From Bradyrhizobium sp. in8p8 (GTDB taxonomy: Bacteria > Pseudomonadota > Alphaproteobacteria > Rhizobiales > Xanthobacteraceae): a stretch of 64,000 bases of DNA. Location of the stretch: NCBI RefSeq assembly GCF_000426845.1, contig NZ_AUGD01000006.1:124001-188000 (forward strand), in the 5' to 3' direction. The position numbers and the translations under genes were made by a program. The notes under the pieces were generated by a model that had not been told where the DNA came from, ran no database searches, and saw nothing but the letters and a program-made list of their open reading frames with translations. Each line of letters starts with the position of its first letter. Position 1 is the stretch's first letter. Shown piece after piece: positions 1 through 8,638 of the stretch.

Positions 1-2
1 GC

Positions 3-890
3 TGGTTCTTCGAGCCCTTCGTTCCCGATCGTGTCGCCATTCCCGACGTAAGCCGCCCCGGCGCCGCCCATAACGTCGCCTGGGAGACGCTCTCCACCGA
101 CGAACTCGCGAGCAATCCCGCGCGGTGGCAGCTCTCTCCGGTCAGCAACTGGCACGGCTTTCCCGATCTAGAGGAAGGCTTTGCCATGACCGATCCGAAC
201 AAGCTGACCTTGCTCACGCCCGGATTTGATCGTGCATCCGGCGCTTATGCCGAGCACGGCATCCCCGCCCCCGTCGTCGCGCAGTACTTGCGCGAGAATC
301 GTATCGTCCCGGAGAAGAACGACCTCAACTCCCTGCTCTTCCTGCTTACGCCCGGCGTCGAGGCGAGCAAGGCCGGCACGCTGATCTCCGGCCTCGTCGC
401 GTTCAAGCGTCTGCACGACGACAATGCGCTGCTGGCCGAGGCGATCCCGGAATTCCATCAGCGGCGGCAGGCGCGCTACGGCGGCGTTCGCTTGCGCGAT
501 CTCTGCGGCGACATGCACCGCTTCTTCCGCGCTGCCGATGTCAGCGCGCTCCAGGCGCGGCAGTTCATGCCCGAGCACATGCCCGAGATCGCAATGTCGC
601 CCCGCGATGCCGCGCGCCATCTGTTCCGCAACGATGTCGATTATCTGCCGATCGAGGCCCTCGCGGGCCGCATCGCCACCACGCCGTTCGTGGTCTACCC
701 GCCCGGCATCGCCACCATCGTGCCCGGCGAGAGGCTGACGGAGCGGGCCAAGCCCATGATCGATTATCTCAAGATGTTCGAGACCTGCTTCAACACGTTC
801 CCCGGCTTCGATGTCGAAATCCAAGGTGTCTACAAGGAGGTCGATGCGAAAGGGCGCATCGGGCTCTACACTTACGTCGTTGCCGAGTAG
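3..890 (+). CDS. Orn/Lys/Arg decarboxylase, C-terminal part (5' end outside window)
   Basis: The reading frame is open from base 3 to the stop and lacks a start, so this is the last 295 residues of a larger protein. The residues match the C-terminal part of PLP-dependent (fold type I) ornithine/lysine/arginine decarboxylases: a tract ending in NWHGF, then a segment around LTPGFD, a helix-rich region with PEKNDLNSLLFLLTPG, and the late motif VVYPPGIATIVPGER, which is typical of the family's C-terminal domain. Such enzymes release CO2 from a basic amino acid to give a di- or polyamine in the cytoplasm. The PLP lysine lies upstream of the window, so substrate preference cannot be judged. A GNAT gene follows within a few bases, which suggests cotranscription. 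An internal ATG at 186 is in frame but cuts the domain and is not the real start. Confidence 0.9.
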   Translation, partial: WFFEPFVPDRVAIPDVSRPGAAHNVAWETLSTDELASNPARWQLSPVSNWHGFPDLEEGFAMTDPNKLTLLTPGFDRASGAYAEHGIPAPVVAQYLRENRIVPEKNDLNSLLFLLTPGVEASKAGTLISGLVAFKRLHDDNALLAEAIPEFHQRRQARYGGVRLRDLCGDMHRFFRAADVSALQARQFMPEHMPEIAMSPRDAARHLFRNDVDYLPIEALAGRIATTPFVVYPPGIATIVPGERLTERAKPMIDYLKMFETCFNTFPGFDVEIQGVYKEVDAKGRIGLYTYVVAE

Positions 891-896
891 GTGCCG

Positions 897-1472
897 ATGA
901 ACGAAACGGCTGTGCGCGCGAGTGACGAACCCGTTCTGGTCAGGTCGTCTCGGGAAAGCGATGTCGAGGCCATGCTGGCGATCTACCGCCATCACGTCCG
1001 CGCTGGCGTCCCACGCGATGTCGAGGGAACCGGTGCGCCGGAGCCGGACGATCTGCGCGACCGGCGCAAGAACCTGAAGCAGACCCGCCTGCCGCACCTG
1101 GTCGCGACCTATCGCGGCGACATCGTCGGCTATGCCTATGCCGTGCTGTTCCGCAAGCGTCCGGCCTATCGCTACACGGCCAAGCATTCGATCTACGTCC
1201 ACCACGCGCATCTCGGCCGCGGAGTCGGACGGTTGTTGCTCCAGGAATTGATCGATTGCTGTGCGGCAGCCGGCTTTCGCCAAATGATCGGTTACATCGA
1301 CGCCGACAACGCCGCCTCGCTGGCACTGCATCAAAAATTCGGTTTCACACGCGCCGGCCTGCTCTGCGGCGTCGCCTATCGCCACGGCCGCTGGTCGGAC
1401 ACGGTGATGGTGCAGCGATCGCTCGGCGCAGGCACGACGACACCTCCGCCAAGTGCGACGCCGGGCCGGTGA
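897..1472 (+). CDS. GNAT family N-acetyltransferase (phosphinothricin acetyltransferase-like)
   Basis: A 191-residue single-domain GNAT protein that transfers an acetyl group from acetyl-CoA to an amine. The acetyl-CoA pyrophosphate loop is visible as HLGRGVGRLLL at about residues 104-114, followed by the beta-5/alpha-4 region GYIDADNAASLALHQKFGF. This late motif, with the nearby RHGRWSDTVMVQ ending, resembles the phosphinothricin/methionine sulfoximine acetyltransferase subgroup. The gene sits directly behind the amino acid decarboxylase; the ATG at 897 has AGG five bases upstream, and a GTG at 891 abutting the decarboxylase stop is the alternative start. The context suggests acetylation of the amine made by the upstream enzyme, but this is inference. 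The substrate is unknown. Confidence 0.85.
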   Translation: MNETAVRASDEPVLVRSSRESDVEAMLAIYRHHVRAGVPRDVEGTGAPEPDDLRDRRKNLKQTRLPHLVATYRGDIVGYAYAVLFRKRPAYRYTAKHSIYVHHAHLGRGVGRLLLQELIDCCAAAGFRQMIGYIDADNAASLALHQKFGFTRAGLLCGVAYRHGRWSDTVMVQRSLGAGTTTPPPSATPGR

Positions 1473-1475
1473 GCC

Positions 1476-1688
1476 TCAGGACGGAAAGTCCGCCGGTTTC
1501 ACATGAATGCGGTCGGCATGCAGCGACCAGTGATGCAATGCCTGGTCCTTGCAGAACTTCGCCTTGGCCCGTTCCCTGGCCTCGTTCTCGTCGGCGGCCT
1601 CGATCTCGAGTGTACCCTGGCAGATCTCGCTCTGCCGGCCATACTCGCCGAGCACGTCCTTCATGAACCTGACGACATAGAGAGACAT
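1476..1688 (-). CDS. Small conserved hypothetical protein
   Basis: A 70-residue soluble protein without a signal peptide or membrane segment. It begins MSLYVVRFMKDVLG and has an alternating acidic/alanine helix (EIEAADENEARERAKAKF) in the middle. The composition and start look like a real rhizobial gene: AGGAGGTCCC precedes the ATG on the minus strand. Function is not recognised. It converges with the GNAT gene, with only three bases between the stops. Confidence 0.7.
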   Translation of the reverse strand: MSLYVVRFMKDVLGEYGRQSEICQGTLEIEAADENEARERAKAKFCKDQALHHWSLHADRIHVKPADFPS

Positions 1689-1798
1689 GGGACCTCCTGC
1701 TGCCCCGGCAGCACTCTAGCCCCATTTAGGTGGGACTGGGAAAGGGGATTTTGACGCGGATCAAGCCTGGAGCGCGATTTCGCGCCCGCCGGGTCCGC

Positions 1799-2848
1799 TT
1801 ATCCCGGGGTCACGCCGAAGGCCTGCTTGAAGCGCTCCGCATAGCGCGGCCAGACTTCGGGATTGATGATGCGAGGCGGACGTTTGCCGTCGAGCACGTC
1901 CAGCACCTGTTCGGCCGCGATGCGACCCATGTTCTGGCGGGCCTCGATGGTGACGCCCGCAGTGTGCGGGCTCGCCAGCACGTTGTCGAACTGAAGCAGC
2001 GGATGGTCCGGCGGCGGCGGTTCCTTGGACCAGACGTCCAGGCCGGCACCCGCGATGCGCTTGTCGCGCAACGCCTGGAGCAGCGCGTCCTCGTCGTGGA
2101 TGAAGCCGCGCGCGGTGGTGATGAAATAGGCATGCGGCTGCATCAGCGCGAATTCTCGAACGCTGATCATGTTGCGGCTACCCTTGTTGAGTGGACAGGA
2201 GATCGATACGAAATCGGAGCGGCGCAGCAGCTCGTCGAGCTCGACCTTTTCGCCGCCCCGCTCGGCCATGACCTCGGCCGAAAGGTACGGATCGTAGGCC
2301 AGCACCTTCATGCCGAGCAGCCCCTTGCACAGAGCGGCAATGCGCCGGCCGACATTGCCGAGACCGATGATGCCGACGGTCTTGTGCTCGACCTCGTTTC
2401 CGACGAGTTCGTTGCGGTTGACATCGCGCTCACGGCGCAAGCGACGGTCGGATTGGATGATGCGCTTGGAGAGGGTCAGCATCATCGCCAGGGCATGCTC
2501 GGCGACCGAATGGGCGTTGCCGCCGGACTGATTGACGACCACGACACCCGCGTCCGTGCAAGCCTCGACATCGACCGGGTCGAAGCCGGCGCCGTTGCTG
2601 GAGACCAGCAGCAGGTTCGGCGTCCGCTTCAGGAAGGCCGCGTCCACGTGGAAATGCGGCGCCAGCTCGTCACGGGCCGCGCCGATCTGGTAGACATGGG
2701 CGGCGCTCAGGATCGGCGCGTAGAAATCTTCCGGGCTCTCGTTCTCGATCCGATCGAGCCTGACGTCGGGCCGCGCCTTCAGGATGTCGATATAGATCGG
2801 ATTGGCCAGGTATTTGACGTAGAAGACGCGTTTGTTGTTGACGGACAT
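1799..2848 (-). CDS. D-2-hydroxyacid dehydrogenase (NAD-dependent)
   Basis: A 349-residue member of the D-isomer specific 2-hydroxyacid dehydrogenase family (PGDH/GyaR-like), interconverting a 2-hydroxyacid and a 2-ketoacid with NAD(P). The Rossmann fingerprint VGIIGLGNVGRRIA lies near residues 150-163, and the active-site sequence TARGFIHDEDALLQAL plus SPHTAGVTIEARQNM supply the family's catalytic Arg, Glu/Asp and His. The frame stays open further upstream, but the ATG at 2848 has GGAAGG at a proper distance and begins where the family begins. It is divergent from a two-subunit TPP-dependent decarboxylase, so it may act on a related 2-ketoacid such as sulfopyruvate or phosphonopyruvate; that is inference. 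Confidence 0.9.
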   Translation of the reverse strand: MSVNNKRVFYVKYLANPIYIDILKARPDVRLDRIENESPEDFYAPILSAAHVYQIGAARDELAPHFHVDAAFLKRTPNLLLVSSNGAGFDPVDVEACTDAGVVVVNQSGGNAHSVAEHALAMMLTLSKRIIQSDRRLRRERDVNRNELVGNEVEHKTVGIIGLGNVGRRIAALCKGLLGMKVLAYDPYLSAEVMAERGGEKVELDELLRRSDFVSISCPLNKGSRNMISVREFALMQPHAYFITTARGFIHDEDALLQALRDKRIAGAGLDVWSKEPPPPDHPLLQFDNVLASPHTAGVTIEARQNMGRIAAEQVLDVLDGKRPPRIINPEVWPRYAERFKQAFGVTPG

Positions 2849-3080
2849 CAGGACCCTTCCGGCTCGCTCGCGAGGGACTTCGGAAGATCGACGCGCGATG
2901 CGCTCCCTCCACTGCCGCCTCCCGTTTTTCGTTGCCGCACCTATGACATGGCGGTACCGGCCGCGGCAGGCCATCTGGCGCAGATCACGGTGCAGGCCCG
3001 GACATGTTGACAATCCCACTGCCTGCGTCAAGTTCGAAGGATCGCTGCCAAGAAGCATGCGCGGCCGAAGGGAGAACGCA

Positions 3081-3647
3081 ATGGCGGTTGCGGAACAGCA
3101 GACCTCGCGCCAACCGACACAGGAATCCGGCGGAAGAAGCTGGCACACCATCGTCCTGCAAACCCTGAAGCGGAACGAGATCAGCCTCATCCCCTACGTG
3201 CCCGATCGCGTTCTGACGCCGCTGATCAAGAACCTGCATGCTGATCCCTTCTTCACCACCTTTGCCACCGCGCGCGAGGAGGAAGCCGTCGGCATCGTGT
3301 CGGGCGCCTGGATGGGCGGCCGGCGCGGCGCGGTGCTGATGCAGACGTCGGGCTTTGCCACGCTCGCCAATGTGCTGGCCTCGCTCGCGGTGCCCTACCA
3401 GATTCCGCTCATCATGTTTGTCTCCGAGCGCGGCACGCTCGGCGAGTTCAACTACGGCCAGTCACTGGTCTGCCGCACCATGCGTCCAGTTCTGGATTCT
3501 CTGGCGCTGGAGCACCACACCATCACCCGGCTCGACGAGCTCGAATTCATCGCCGACCGCTCGATCAAACAGGCCGTCACCACGCAGGCGCCGGTGGCGC
3601 TGATCCTCAACCCGCTGCTCACCGGCGGCAAGGTGTTCGACAAGTGA
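3081..3647 (+). CDS. TPP-dependent 2-ketoacid decarboxylase, alpha subunit (ComD-like)
   Basis: A 188-residue protein equal to the N-terminal (Pyr) domain of TPP enzymes, separated from its TPP-diphosphate-binding partner encoded next. Visible features are the conserved glutamate region FATAREEEAVGIVSGAW (about residues 60-76) and the QTSGFATLANVLASL stretch. Split enzymes of this size include sulfopyruvate decarboxylase ComD/ComE and phosphonopyruvate decarboxylases. The ATG at 3081 has GGGAGA upstream; a longer frame begins before it but lacks family similarity. The beta gene starts 10 bases after the stop, so the two are surely cotranscribed. The substrate cannot be fixed from sequence. 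Confidence 0.85.
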   Translation: MAVAEQQTSRQPTQESGGRSWHTIVLQTLKRNEISLIPYVPDRVLTPLIKNLHADPFFTTFATAREEEAVGIVSGAWMGGRRGAVLMQTSGFATLANVLASLAVPYQIPLIMFVSERGTLGEFNYGQSLVCRTMRPVLDSLALEHHTITRLDELEFIADRSIKQAVTTQAPVALILNPLLTGGKVFDK

Positions 3648-3657
3648 GGCCGGCCAC

Positions 3658-4266
3658 ATGAATACAGACGTGAGCGCGCGCAATACCAAGGTGATGAACC
3701 GCTTCGATGTGACCTCGCGGCTGATCACGAAACTCAAGCACGAAGAAGCGGTGATCGGCGGTATCGGCAACACCAATTTCGACCTCTGGGCCGCCGGCCA
3801 CCGTCCGCAGAATTTCTACATGCTGGGCAGCATGGGGCTTGCTTTCCCGATCGCCCTTGGTGTCGCGCTGGCGCAGCCCGAGCGCCGGGTCTTTGCGCTC
3901 GAAGGCGACGGTTCGCTACTGATGCAGCTCGGCGCGCTCTCGACGATCGCCACCCTGAAGCCGGAAAACCTCACGATGATCGTGATGGACAATGGCATCT
4001 ACCAAATCACCGGTGCGCAGCCGACGCCGGCAGCGAACGTCGCCGACATTGTAGCCATCGCCATCGGCTCCGGGCTCGCCAACAGCGCCTGGGCCGCGGA
4101 CGAGGAGGATTTCGAGCGGCTGGTCGAAGAGGCGTTGGCCGCCAGGGAGCCCCGCCTGATCGCGGTCCGGATCGATGACAAGCCAGGCGTCGGCACCACC
4201 CGCCGCGACCCCGTGCAAATCCGGGAACTGTTCATGCACGGCCTCGGCGTGCGCGAGCCACTTTAA
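3658..4266 (+). CDS. TPP-dependent 2-ketoacid decarboxylase, beta subunit (ComE-like)
   Basis: A 202-residue TPP-binding (PP) domain. The ThDP/Mg motif is seen as EGDGSLLMQLGALSTI followed about 26 residues later by MDNGIYQITG. It should dimerise with the upstream Pyr-domain subunit to build the active site at the interface. Size and order match ComE of sulfopyruvate decarboxylase and the C-terminal half of phosphonopyruvate decarboxylase. The N-terminal 25 residues are unlike the family and may be a linker, or the start may be the internal ATG at about residue 13. No phosphonate or sulfonate marker gene is adjacent, so function is left at the level of 2-ketoacid decarboxylase. Confidence 0.85.
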   Translation: MNTDVSARNTKVMNRFDVTSRLITKLKHEEAVIGGIGNTNFDLWAAGHRPQNFYMLGSMGLAFPIALGVALAQPERRVFALEGDGSLLMQLGALSTIATLKPENLTMIVMDNGIYQITGAQPTPAANVADIVAIAIGSGLANSAWAADEEDFERLVEEALAAREPRLIAVRIDDKPGVGTTRRDPVQIRELFMHGLGVREPL

Positions 4267-4343
4267 CGTTTCGTCATTAACTACACGTCGATCTGATCGC
4301 GGCACTGCACCGGGCCGTTGCATATCTGTGCTAAGCGGGCCCG

Positions 4344-4721
4344 ATGTCCATTTTGGTTCGTTCCACTGCCTGGCTGCTGGCAGCCGCCGTCACTTTCGCA
4401 ACCCTCGGCCCGCCGGGCCTGCGACCCCATTCCAATCTTGGCCAGGACGGCGAACATGCGCTCGCCTTCATCCTGGTGGGACTTGCCTTCGGCCTCGCAT
4501 ATCGGAGGCGACGTTTGCTGATTGCGGCGGCATCGGTCATCCTCATCGGCTTGCTGGAACTGATGCAATTCTGGGCACCCGGGCGTCATGCGCGGCTGGA
4601 GGACTTTCTGGTCGATGCATCCACGGCCTGCCTCGGCTTTGCCCTCGCTGCCGCTGTCGACTGGGCCATGACCCGGCTTCGCCCAAATTCGACCCTGACG
4701 AGCGAAGGCCCCGCGGAGTGA
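4344..4721 (+). CDS. VanZ-like membrane protein
   Basis: A 125-residue protein with three to four hydrophobic segments: residues 6-22, 38-53, 59-75 and about 92-108. The pattern EHALAFILVGLAFGLAYRRR followed by LLELMQFWAPGRHARLEDFLVD is the VanZ-like signature, with GxDxxxHxxxF degraded to GQDGEHALAF and the conserved E-x-x-Q-x-x-x-x-x-R-x-x-x-x-D-x-x-x-N/D block. Function of chromosomal VanZ-like proteins is not settled. The gene stands alone, between the TPP decarboxylase pair and an opposite DUF1236 gene. Confidence 0.75.
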   Translation: MSILVRSTAWLLAAAVTFATLGPPGLRPHSNLGQDGEHALAFILVGLAFGLAYRRRRLLIAAASVILIGLLELMQFWAPGRHARLEDFLVDASTACLGFALAAAVDWAMTRLRPNSTLTSEGPAE

Positions 4722-4764
4722 CTCGCCGCAGGGCCCACCTTCTCAGCACTCAGGCAAGCGCAGA

Positions 4765-5148
4765 TCAGTCGATGATCTTGACCACGCGGCGCGTGCGCGG
4801 CTCGACGATCACGCGGCGATCGTTCACGACCGCATAGCGATACTCGGTGTAGTTCGGCACCGGGCGCAGCACGACCGTTGAAGGAAGCGGTTCGCCGACG
4901 ACGACGCGCTCCTGGACCACGACGGAGTCACTGCGCGGGATCCCGCCCAGAATCGCATTCGGGATTTCGAGACCTGCGCCAACGGCTGCCCCAACGGTCC
5001 CACCGACCATCGCACCGATCGGTCCACCGATGTCACCCCCCGCGCGCGCGCCGTCCGCGGCGCCCTGGGCGGTCGTCGACTGGGCAAAGGCTGAGCTCGA
5101 CGCCAGCAGCGAGGCGGCAGCCAACGAAATCGCAAGACGGGTTTTCAT
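4765..5148 (-). CDS. DUF1236 exported protein
   Basis: A 127-residue exported protein. The first 23 residues form a signal peptide ending SSAFA-Q. A glycine/alanine-rich stretch (GGDIGGPIGAMVGGTVGAAV) resembles glycine-zipper segments found in small envelope proteins. The C-terminal part, with YAVVNDRRVIVEPRTRRVV, is the DUF1236 motif. The start at 5148 gives a clean signal peptide; the eight extra residues of a longer frame do not. Such proteins are numerous in Bradyrhizobium and their role is unknown. Confidence 0.8.
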   Translation of the reverse strand: MKTRLAISLAAASLLASSSAFAQSTTAQGAADGARAGGDIGGPIGAMVGGTVGAAVGAGLEIPNAILGGIPRSDSVVVQERVVVGEPLPSTVVLRPVPNYTEYRYAVVNDRRVIVEPRTRRVVKIID

Positions 5149-5383
5149 GTCCTTGAGTCTCCAGTTTGTCATGCGCCTTCAACCGCGGGGCCAAAGCATT
5201 GTTCCAGTTCCCAGGGGCCAAGGTACGCCAAAGTCCAGAGACTGTTACGCCGGAACAGTTCAAGCTGCGGATCTTGTGCCTCGCCCCGAATTTCAACGCG
5301 CGGCAAGGAGCGAGCGATGTTCGAAGGGCATGGCATTGTCCACGGGATGAACGCCGCGTGAGATCGTGCCTGCGTCGGAACGG

Positions 5384-6886
5384 CTAATCTTCGTTCGCCT
5401 TGAACCGCCCGAGCCCCTTCAAAACGAAGGGCGCCAGCAGCGCGATCAACGCGACTGCAAGCAGCGTCGCCGAGATCGGGCTCTGCGCCAGCGTCATGGG
5501 ATCGCCGAGGCTGATTGCGAGGGCTCTGCGCAACTGGCTTTCGGCGATCGGGCCGAGGATAAGACCCACGACGACGGGCGCGATCGGAAAATCGAACCGG
5601 CGCATCAAGAAGCCGAGCACGCCAAAGCCCGCCAGCATCGACAATTCGATTGCCGACGGCTTCGCGGCGATGGTGCCCATGGTTGCGAAGACGAGGATGC
5701 CCGCATAGAGCCAAGGCTGCGGAACTGCGAGCAGCCGCACCCACAGGCCAACCAGCGGTAAGTTGAGGACCAGCAGCATGCAATTGGCGATAAAGAGACT
5801 CGCGATCAGGCCCCACACCAGGTCAGGACGCTCAGCGAACAGCAGCGGTCCCGGATTGAGGCCGTATTGCTGGAAACCTGCCAGCATCATCGCGGCGGTC
5901 GCGGAGGTCGGCAACCCCAGTGTCAAGAGCGGCACCAGCGTGCCGGCGGCGGAGGCGTTGTTGGCCGCTTCCGGCCCCGCCACACCTTCGATCGCGCCCT
6001 TGCCAAATTCTTCGGGATGTTTGGTCAGGCGCTTCTCGGTCGAATAGGAGAGGAAGGTCGGGATCTCCGCACCGCCCGCCGGCAGCGCGCCGATCGGAAA
6101 GCCAAACATCGTGCCGCGCAGCCACGGCTTCCATGACCGCTTCCAGTCTTCTTTCGTCATCCACAGCGAGCCGCGCACCGGCTCGAGCTTCTCCTCGGTG
6201 TGGCGGCGGCGCGATGCGACGTAAAGGGCTTCACCAACCGCGAACAGGCCGACAGCAAGCGTGGTCACCTCCACACCATCGAGCAACTCGGGGACGCCGA
6301 ATGCAAGCCGTGCCTGACCTGTCAGCTTGTCAATTCCCACGAGGCCCAGCGTCAGGCCAATGAACAGGCTGGTCAAACCGCGAACCGGGGAATCGCCGAA
6401 GGTTGCCGACACTGTGACGAAGGCAACGCACATCAGTGCGAAATAATCCTCCGGTCCAAAGCGCACGGCGACATCGACCAGCCATGGCGCGAGGAACGCC
6501 AGCCCGATCGTGGCGATGGTCCCGGCGACAAAGGAGCCAATCGCAGAGGTCGCCAGCGCCGGGCCGCCGCGGCCGGCCTTCGCCATCTTGTTGCCTTCGA
6601 GCGCGGTCGCCATCGACGCGCTCTCGCCAGGCGTATTGATGAGGATCGCGGTCGTCGATCCGCCATACATGCCGCCATAATAGATGCCGGCGAACATGAT
6701 GAGCGAGCCGCCGGGATCGAGCTTGTACGTGACCGGCAACAGCAGCGCGACGGTCAAGGCCGGGCCGATGCCGGGCAGCACGCCCACGGCCGTGCCGAGG
6801 AACACGCCGATCAGGGCATAGAGCAGATTCATCGGCTGGATGGCGACCGCCATGCCGTGGGCCAGCGCGGCAAAAGTGTCGATCAC
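5384..6886 (-). CDS. tctA: Tripartite tricarboxylate transporter, large permease TctA (copy 1)
   Basis: A 500-residue membrane protein with about 11-12 hydrophobic segments, the large permease of a TTT carrier that takes up organic acids with a periplasmic binding protein. Family signatures are clear: the first helix block with [19 protein letters not shown] (about residues 38-56) and the repeat-related block [25 protein letters not shown] near residue 315. It is the last gene of tctC-tctB-tctA, overlapping tctB by four bases. The substrate is not deducible. It differs in sequence from the second TctA in this window, and no copy of the oxalate-type operator precedes this operon. Confidence 0.93.
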   Translation of the reverse strand: MIDTFAALAHGMAVAIQPMNLLYALIGVFLGTAVGVLPGIGPALTVALLLPVTYKLDPGGSLIMFAGIYYGGMYGGSTTAILINTPGESASMATALEGNKMAKAGRGGPALATSAIGSFVAGTIATIGLAFLAPWLVDVAVRFGPEDYFALMCVAFVTVSATFGDSPVRGLTSLFIGLTLGLVGIDKLTGQARLAFGVPELLDGVEVTTLAVGLFAVGEALYVASRRRHTEEKLEPVRGSLWMTKEDWKRSWKPWLRGTMFGFPIGALPAGGAEIPTFLSYSTEKRLTKHPEEFGKGAIEGVAGPEAANNASAAGTLVPLLTLGLPTSATAAMMLAGFQQYGLNPGPLLFAERPDLVWGLIASLFIANCMLLVLNLPLVGLWVRLLAVPQPWLYAGILVFATMGTIAAKPSAIELSMLAGFGVLGFLMRRFDFPIAPVVVGLILGPIAESQLRRALAISLGDPMTLAQSPISATLLAVALIALLAPFVLKGLGRFKANED

Positions 6887-7368
6887 AGGAGGCGCTCCAG
6901 CGGGCCGGCCGGAAGGCTCAGCGTCAACAACCGGTCGAAAACGAGATAGATGAGCGTCGACATCACGAGGGCAATAATAGAATCGACCAGGATCGCTCGG
7001 CGTCCGAAGGCTGCCGACGTCGTGACGAACAGTGCCGAGGTCGCCAGGATGAAGCCGCCGCCGAAGCCGATGACGGCAATCAGCAGCGCCAGGCCGACGA
7101 GGATCAGAAGCACCGGAACTGGATCGGCGCTCTCACGCGCTGGCAGATTGCCGCGCAGCGCGTTGATGAAATTGCCGATCGCGAGCAGCGCGAGCCCGGT
7201 GGCGACCACGATCGGCATGGCCTCCGGCCCCATCCCGTACATCGCGACAGATTGCAGGCCTCGTGCATCCCAGACCAGCACCGCGGCGAGACCTGCTAGC
7301 AGCGCAGCGATGACGAGGCCGGCGGGATCGACGCGCCGGGGCGATTGGGTGGAATCGCCTGAGGTCAC
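6883..7368 (-). CDS. tctB: Tripartite tricarboxylate transporter, small permease TctB (copy 1)
   Basis: A 161-residue protein with four predicted membrane helices, matching the small subunit of TTT carriers. Helix 1 is about residues 15-33, and two central helices lie around [20 protein letters not shown]. Position and size are decisive because TctB is poorly conserved: it overlaps the tctC stop by four bases at its start and the tctA start by four bases at its end, so translation is probably coupled. Confidence 0.88.
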   Translation of the reverse strand: MTSGDSTQSPRRVDPAGLVIAALLAGLAAVLVWDARGLQSVAMYGMGPEAMPIVVATGLALLAIGNFINALRGNLPARESADPVPVLLILVGLALLIAVIGFGGGFILATSALFVTTSAAFGRRAILVDSIIALVMSTLIYLVFDRLLTLSLPAGPLERLL

Positions 7369-8333
7369 GATTTGACGAGGCCGACCGATTTCAGCACGTC
7401 GGTGACGCGCACGGCTTCCTTCTTCAGGAAATCGGCGAAAGCATCGCCGCCGAGATAGGCGTCCTCCCAGCCCTTCTGCTTGAGGATCTCCTTCCAGGCG
7501 TCGGACTTCACCATCTTCTCGACCGCATCACTCAAGGTCTTGCGCTGCTCCGGCGTGATGCCGGGAGGCGCGACCACCGAACGCCAGTTGGCGATCACGA
7601 GGTCCACGCCTTGCTCCCGAAACGTTGGAATATCGCTGCCGGCAATGCGCTTCTCCGATGTCACGCCGAGCGCGCGCAGCTTGCCGGACTTGATCTGCCC
7701 TTCGTATTCGCTCAGCCCGGAAATGCCAGCGGTGACCTTGCCGCCGAGAATCGCGGCCAGCGACTCGCCACCGCCGGAGAACGGAATGTAGTTGATCTTC
7801 TTCGGGTCGGCGCCGACAGCGCCGGCGAACAATGCAGCCATCACATGGTCGACGCCGCCAGCCGAGCCGCCGGCGAAAGTCACCTTGGCGATATCAGCTT
7901 TCACCGCGGCGGCCAGATCCTGCGCATTCTTGATCGGCGAATTCGCGGGCACCACGATGACCTGGATCTCCTCGGTGAGCCGGGCGATCGGCGTCACCTG
8001 CTCCAGCGTGACCGGCGACTTGTTCATGGCAAGCGCGCCCACCATGACGAAGCCGTTGACCATCATCTGGTTGCCGTCGCCCTTGGCTCCGTTGACGAAC
8101 TGCGCGATGCCGACACTGCCGCCCGCGCCGGGAACATTGGTCACTTGCACGCTGCGCGCGACGCCAGAAGCCACCAGAGCCTGCTGCATCGAGCGCGCGG
8201 TCTGGTCCCAGCCCCCGCCCGGAGCCGCCGGCGCCATCAGCTTGAGCTCGAGCTGTTGGGCAAAGGCCGGATTGGCTGCCGCAAGGCCCAGCGCGACGGC
8301 TGCGCCGAGAAGGCGCGTGGGAAATCGGAACAT
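7365..8333 (-). CDS. tctC: Tripartite tricarboxylate transporter substrate-binding protein TctC (copy 1)
   Basis: A 322-residue periplasmic binding protein (Bug/TctC family). It has a signal peptide of about 25 residues ending NPAFA-Q, the first-strand motif LMAPAAPGGGWDQTAR that forms the carboxylate-binding loop, VTNVPGAGGSVGIAQF, and the domain-2 block TFAGGSAGGVDHVMAALFA. It delivers an organic acid to TctAB. It is the first gene of the operon. The 300 bases upstream show no copy of the TGGCAT-type dyad, so this system is probably regulated separately from the second TTT operon. Confidence 0.92.
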   Translation of the reverse strand: MFRFPTRLLGAAVALGLAAANPAFAQQLELKLMAPAAPGGGWDQTARSMQQALVASGVARSVQVTNVPGAGGSVGIAQFVNGAKGDGNQMMVNGFVMVGALAMNKSPVTLEQVTPIARLTEEIQVIVVPANSPIKNAQDLAAAVKADIAKVTFAGGSAGGVDHVMAALFAGAVGADPKKINYIPFSGGGESLAAILGGKVTAGISGLSEYEGQIKSGKLRALGVTSEKRIAGSDIPTFREQGVDLVIANWRSVVAPPGITPEQRKTLSDAVEKMVKSDAWKEILKQKGWEDAYLGGDAFADFLKKEAVRVTDVLKSVGLVKS

Positions 8334-8638
8334 GGGGGCATCTCCAGGCTCACGCGGACATTTGCCGCATTGTGTCGTTTGGTCGCATATCAGCCAAAAC
8401 GGCCGATGCTGTCCAGCGACAACTCCCGGGGTTTGTTCAACGGGGTTTCGGACTCACCCGGCCGAATGCGGCCGTTGCGCCTCCTGCCGGCTTCTGATCG
8501 GGGCTCAATCGTTCTGCGCAGGGATCACGTTCTTGATCATCGCGACCTGCGCTGGGGAACGCGGAGCGGGCCTGACCTGGAATTAGAGATCCCGGGTCGA
8601 TGCTTCGCATCGGCCCGGGATGACGGGAGAGATAGTGA
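8334..8638. other. Intergenic region upstream of tctCBA copy 1
   Basis: About 300 bases between the divergently read tctC start and the 3' end of the acyl-CoA synthetase gene. It should hold the tctC promoter. The only structured element seen is the perfect-type hairpin listed separately near its distal end. No gene was recognised. Confidence 0.5.
8591..8619. repeat. Extragenic palindrome (13-bp stem)
   Basis: Arms CCCGGGTCGATGC and GCATCGGCCCGGG pair with a TTC loop and one G-T wobble. It lies 20 bases beyond the acyl-CoA synthetase stop. No T-run follows on either strand, so it is more like the REP-type extragenic palindromes of Bradyrhizobium than a canonical terminator, though it could protect the mRNA 3' end. 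Confidence 0.7.

Noticed and set aside
168..1385. A 405-residue minus-strand reading frame
   Set aside because: It is antisense to the decarboxylase and GNAT genes and lacks any family motif; long open antisense frames are expected at this GC content.
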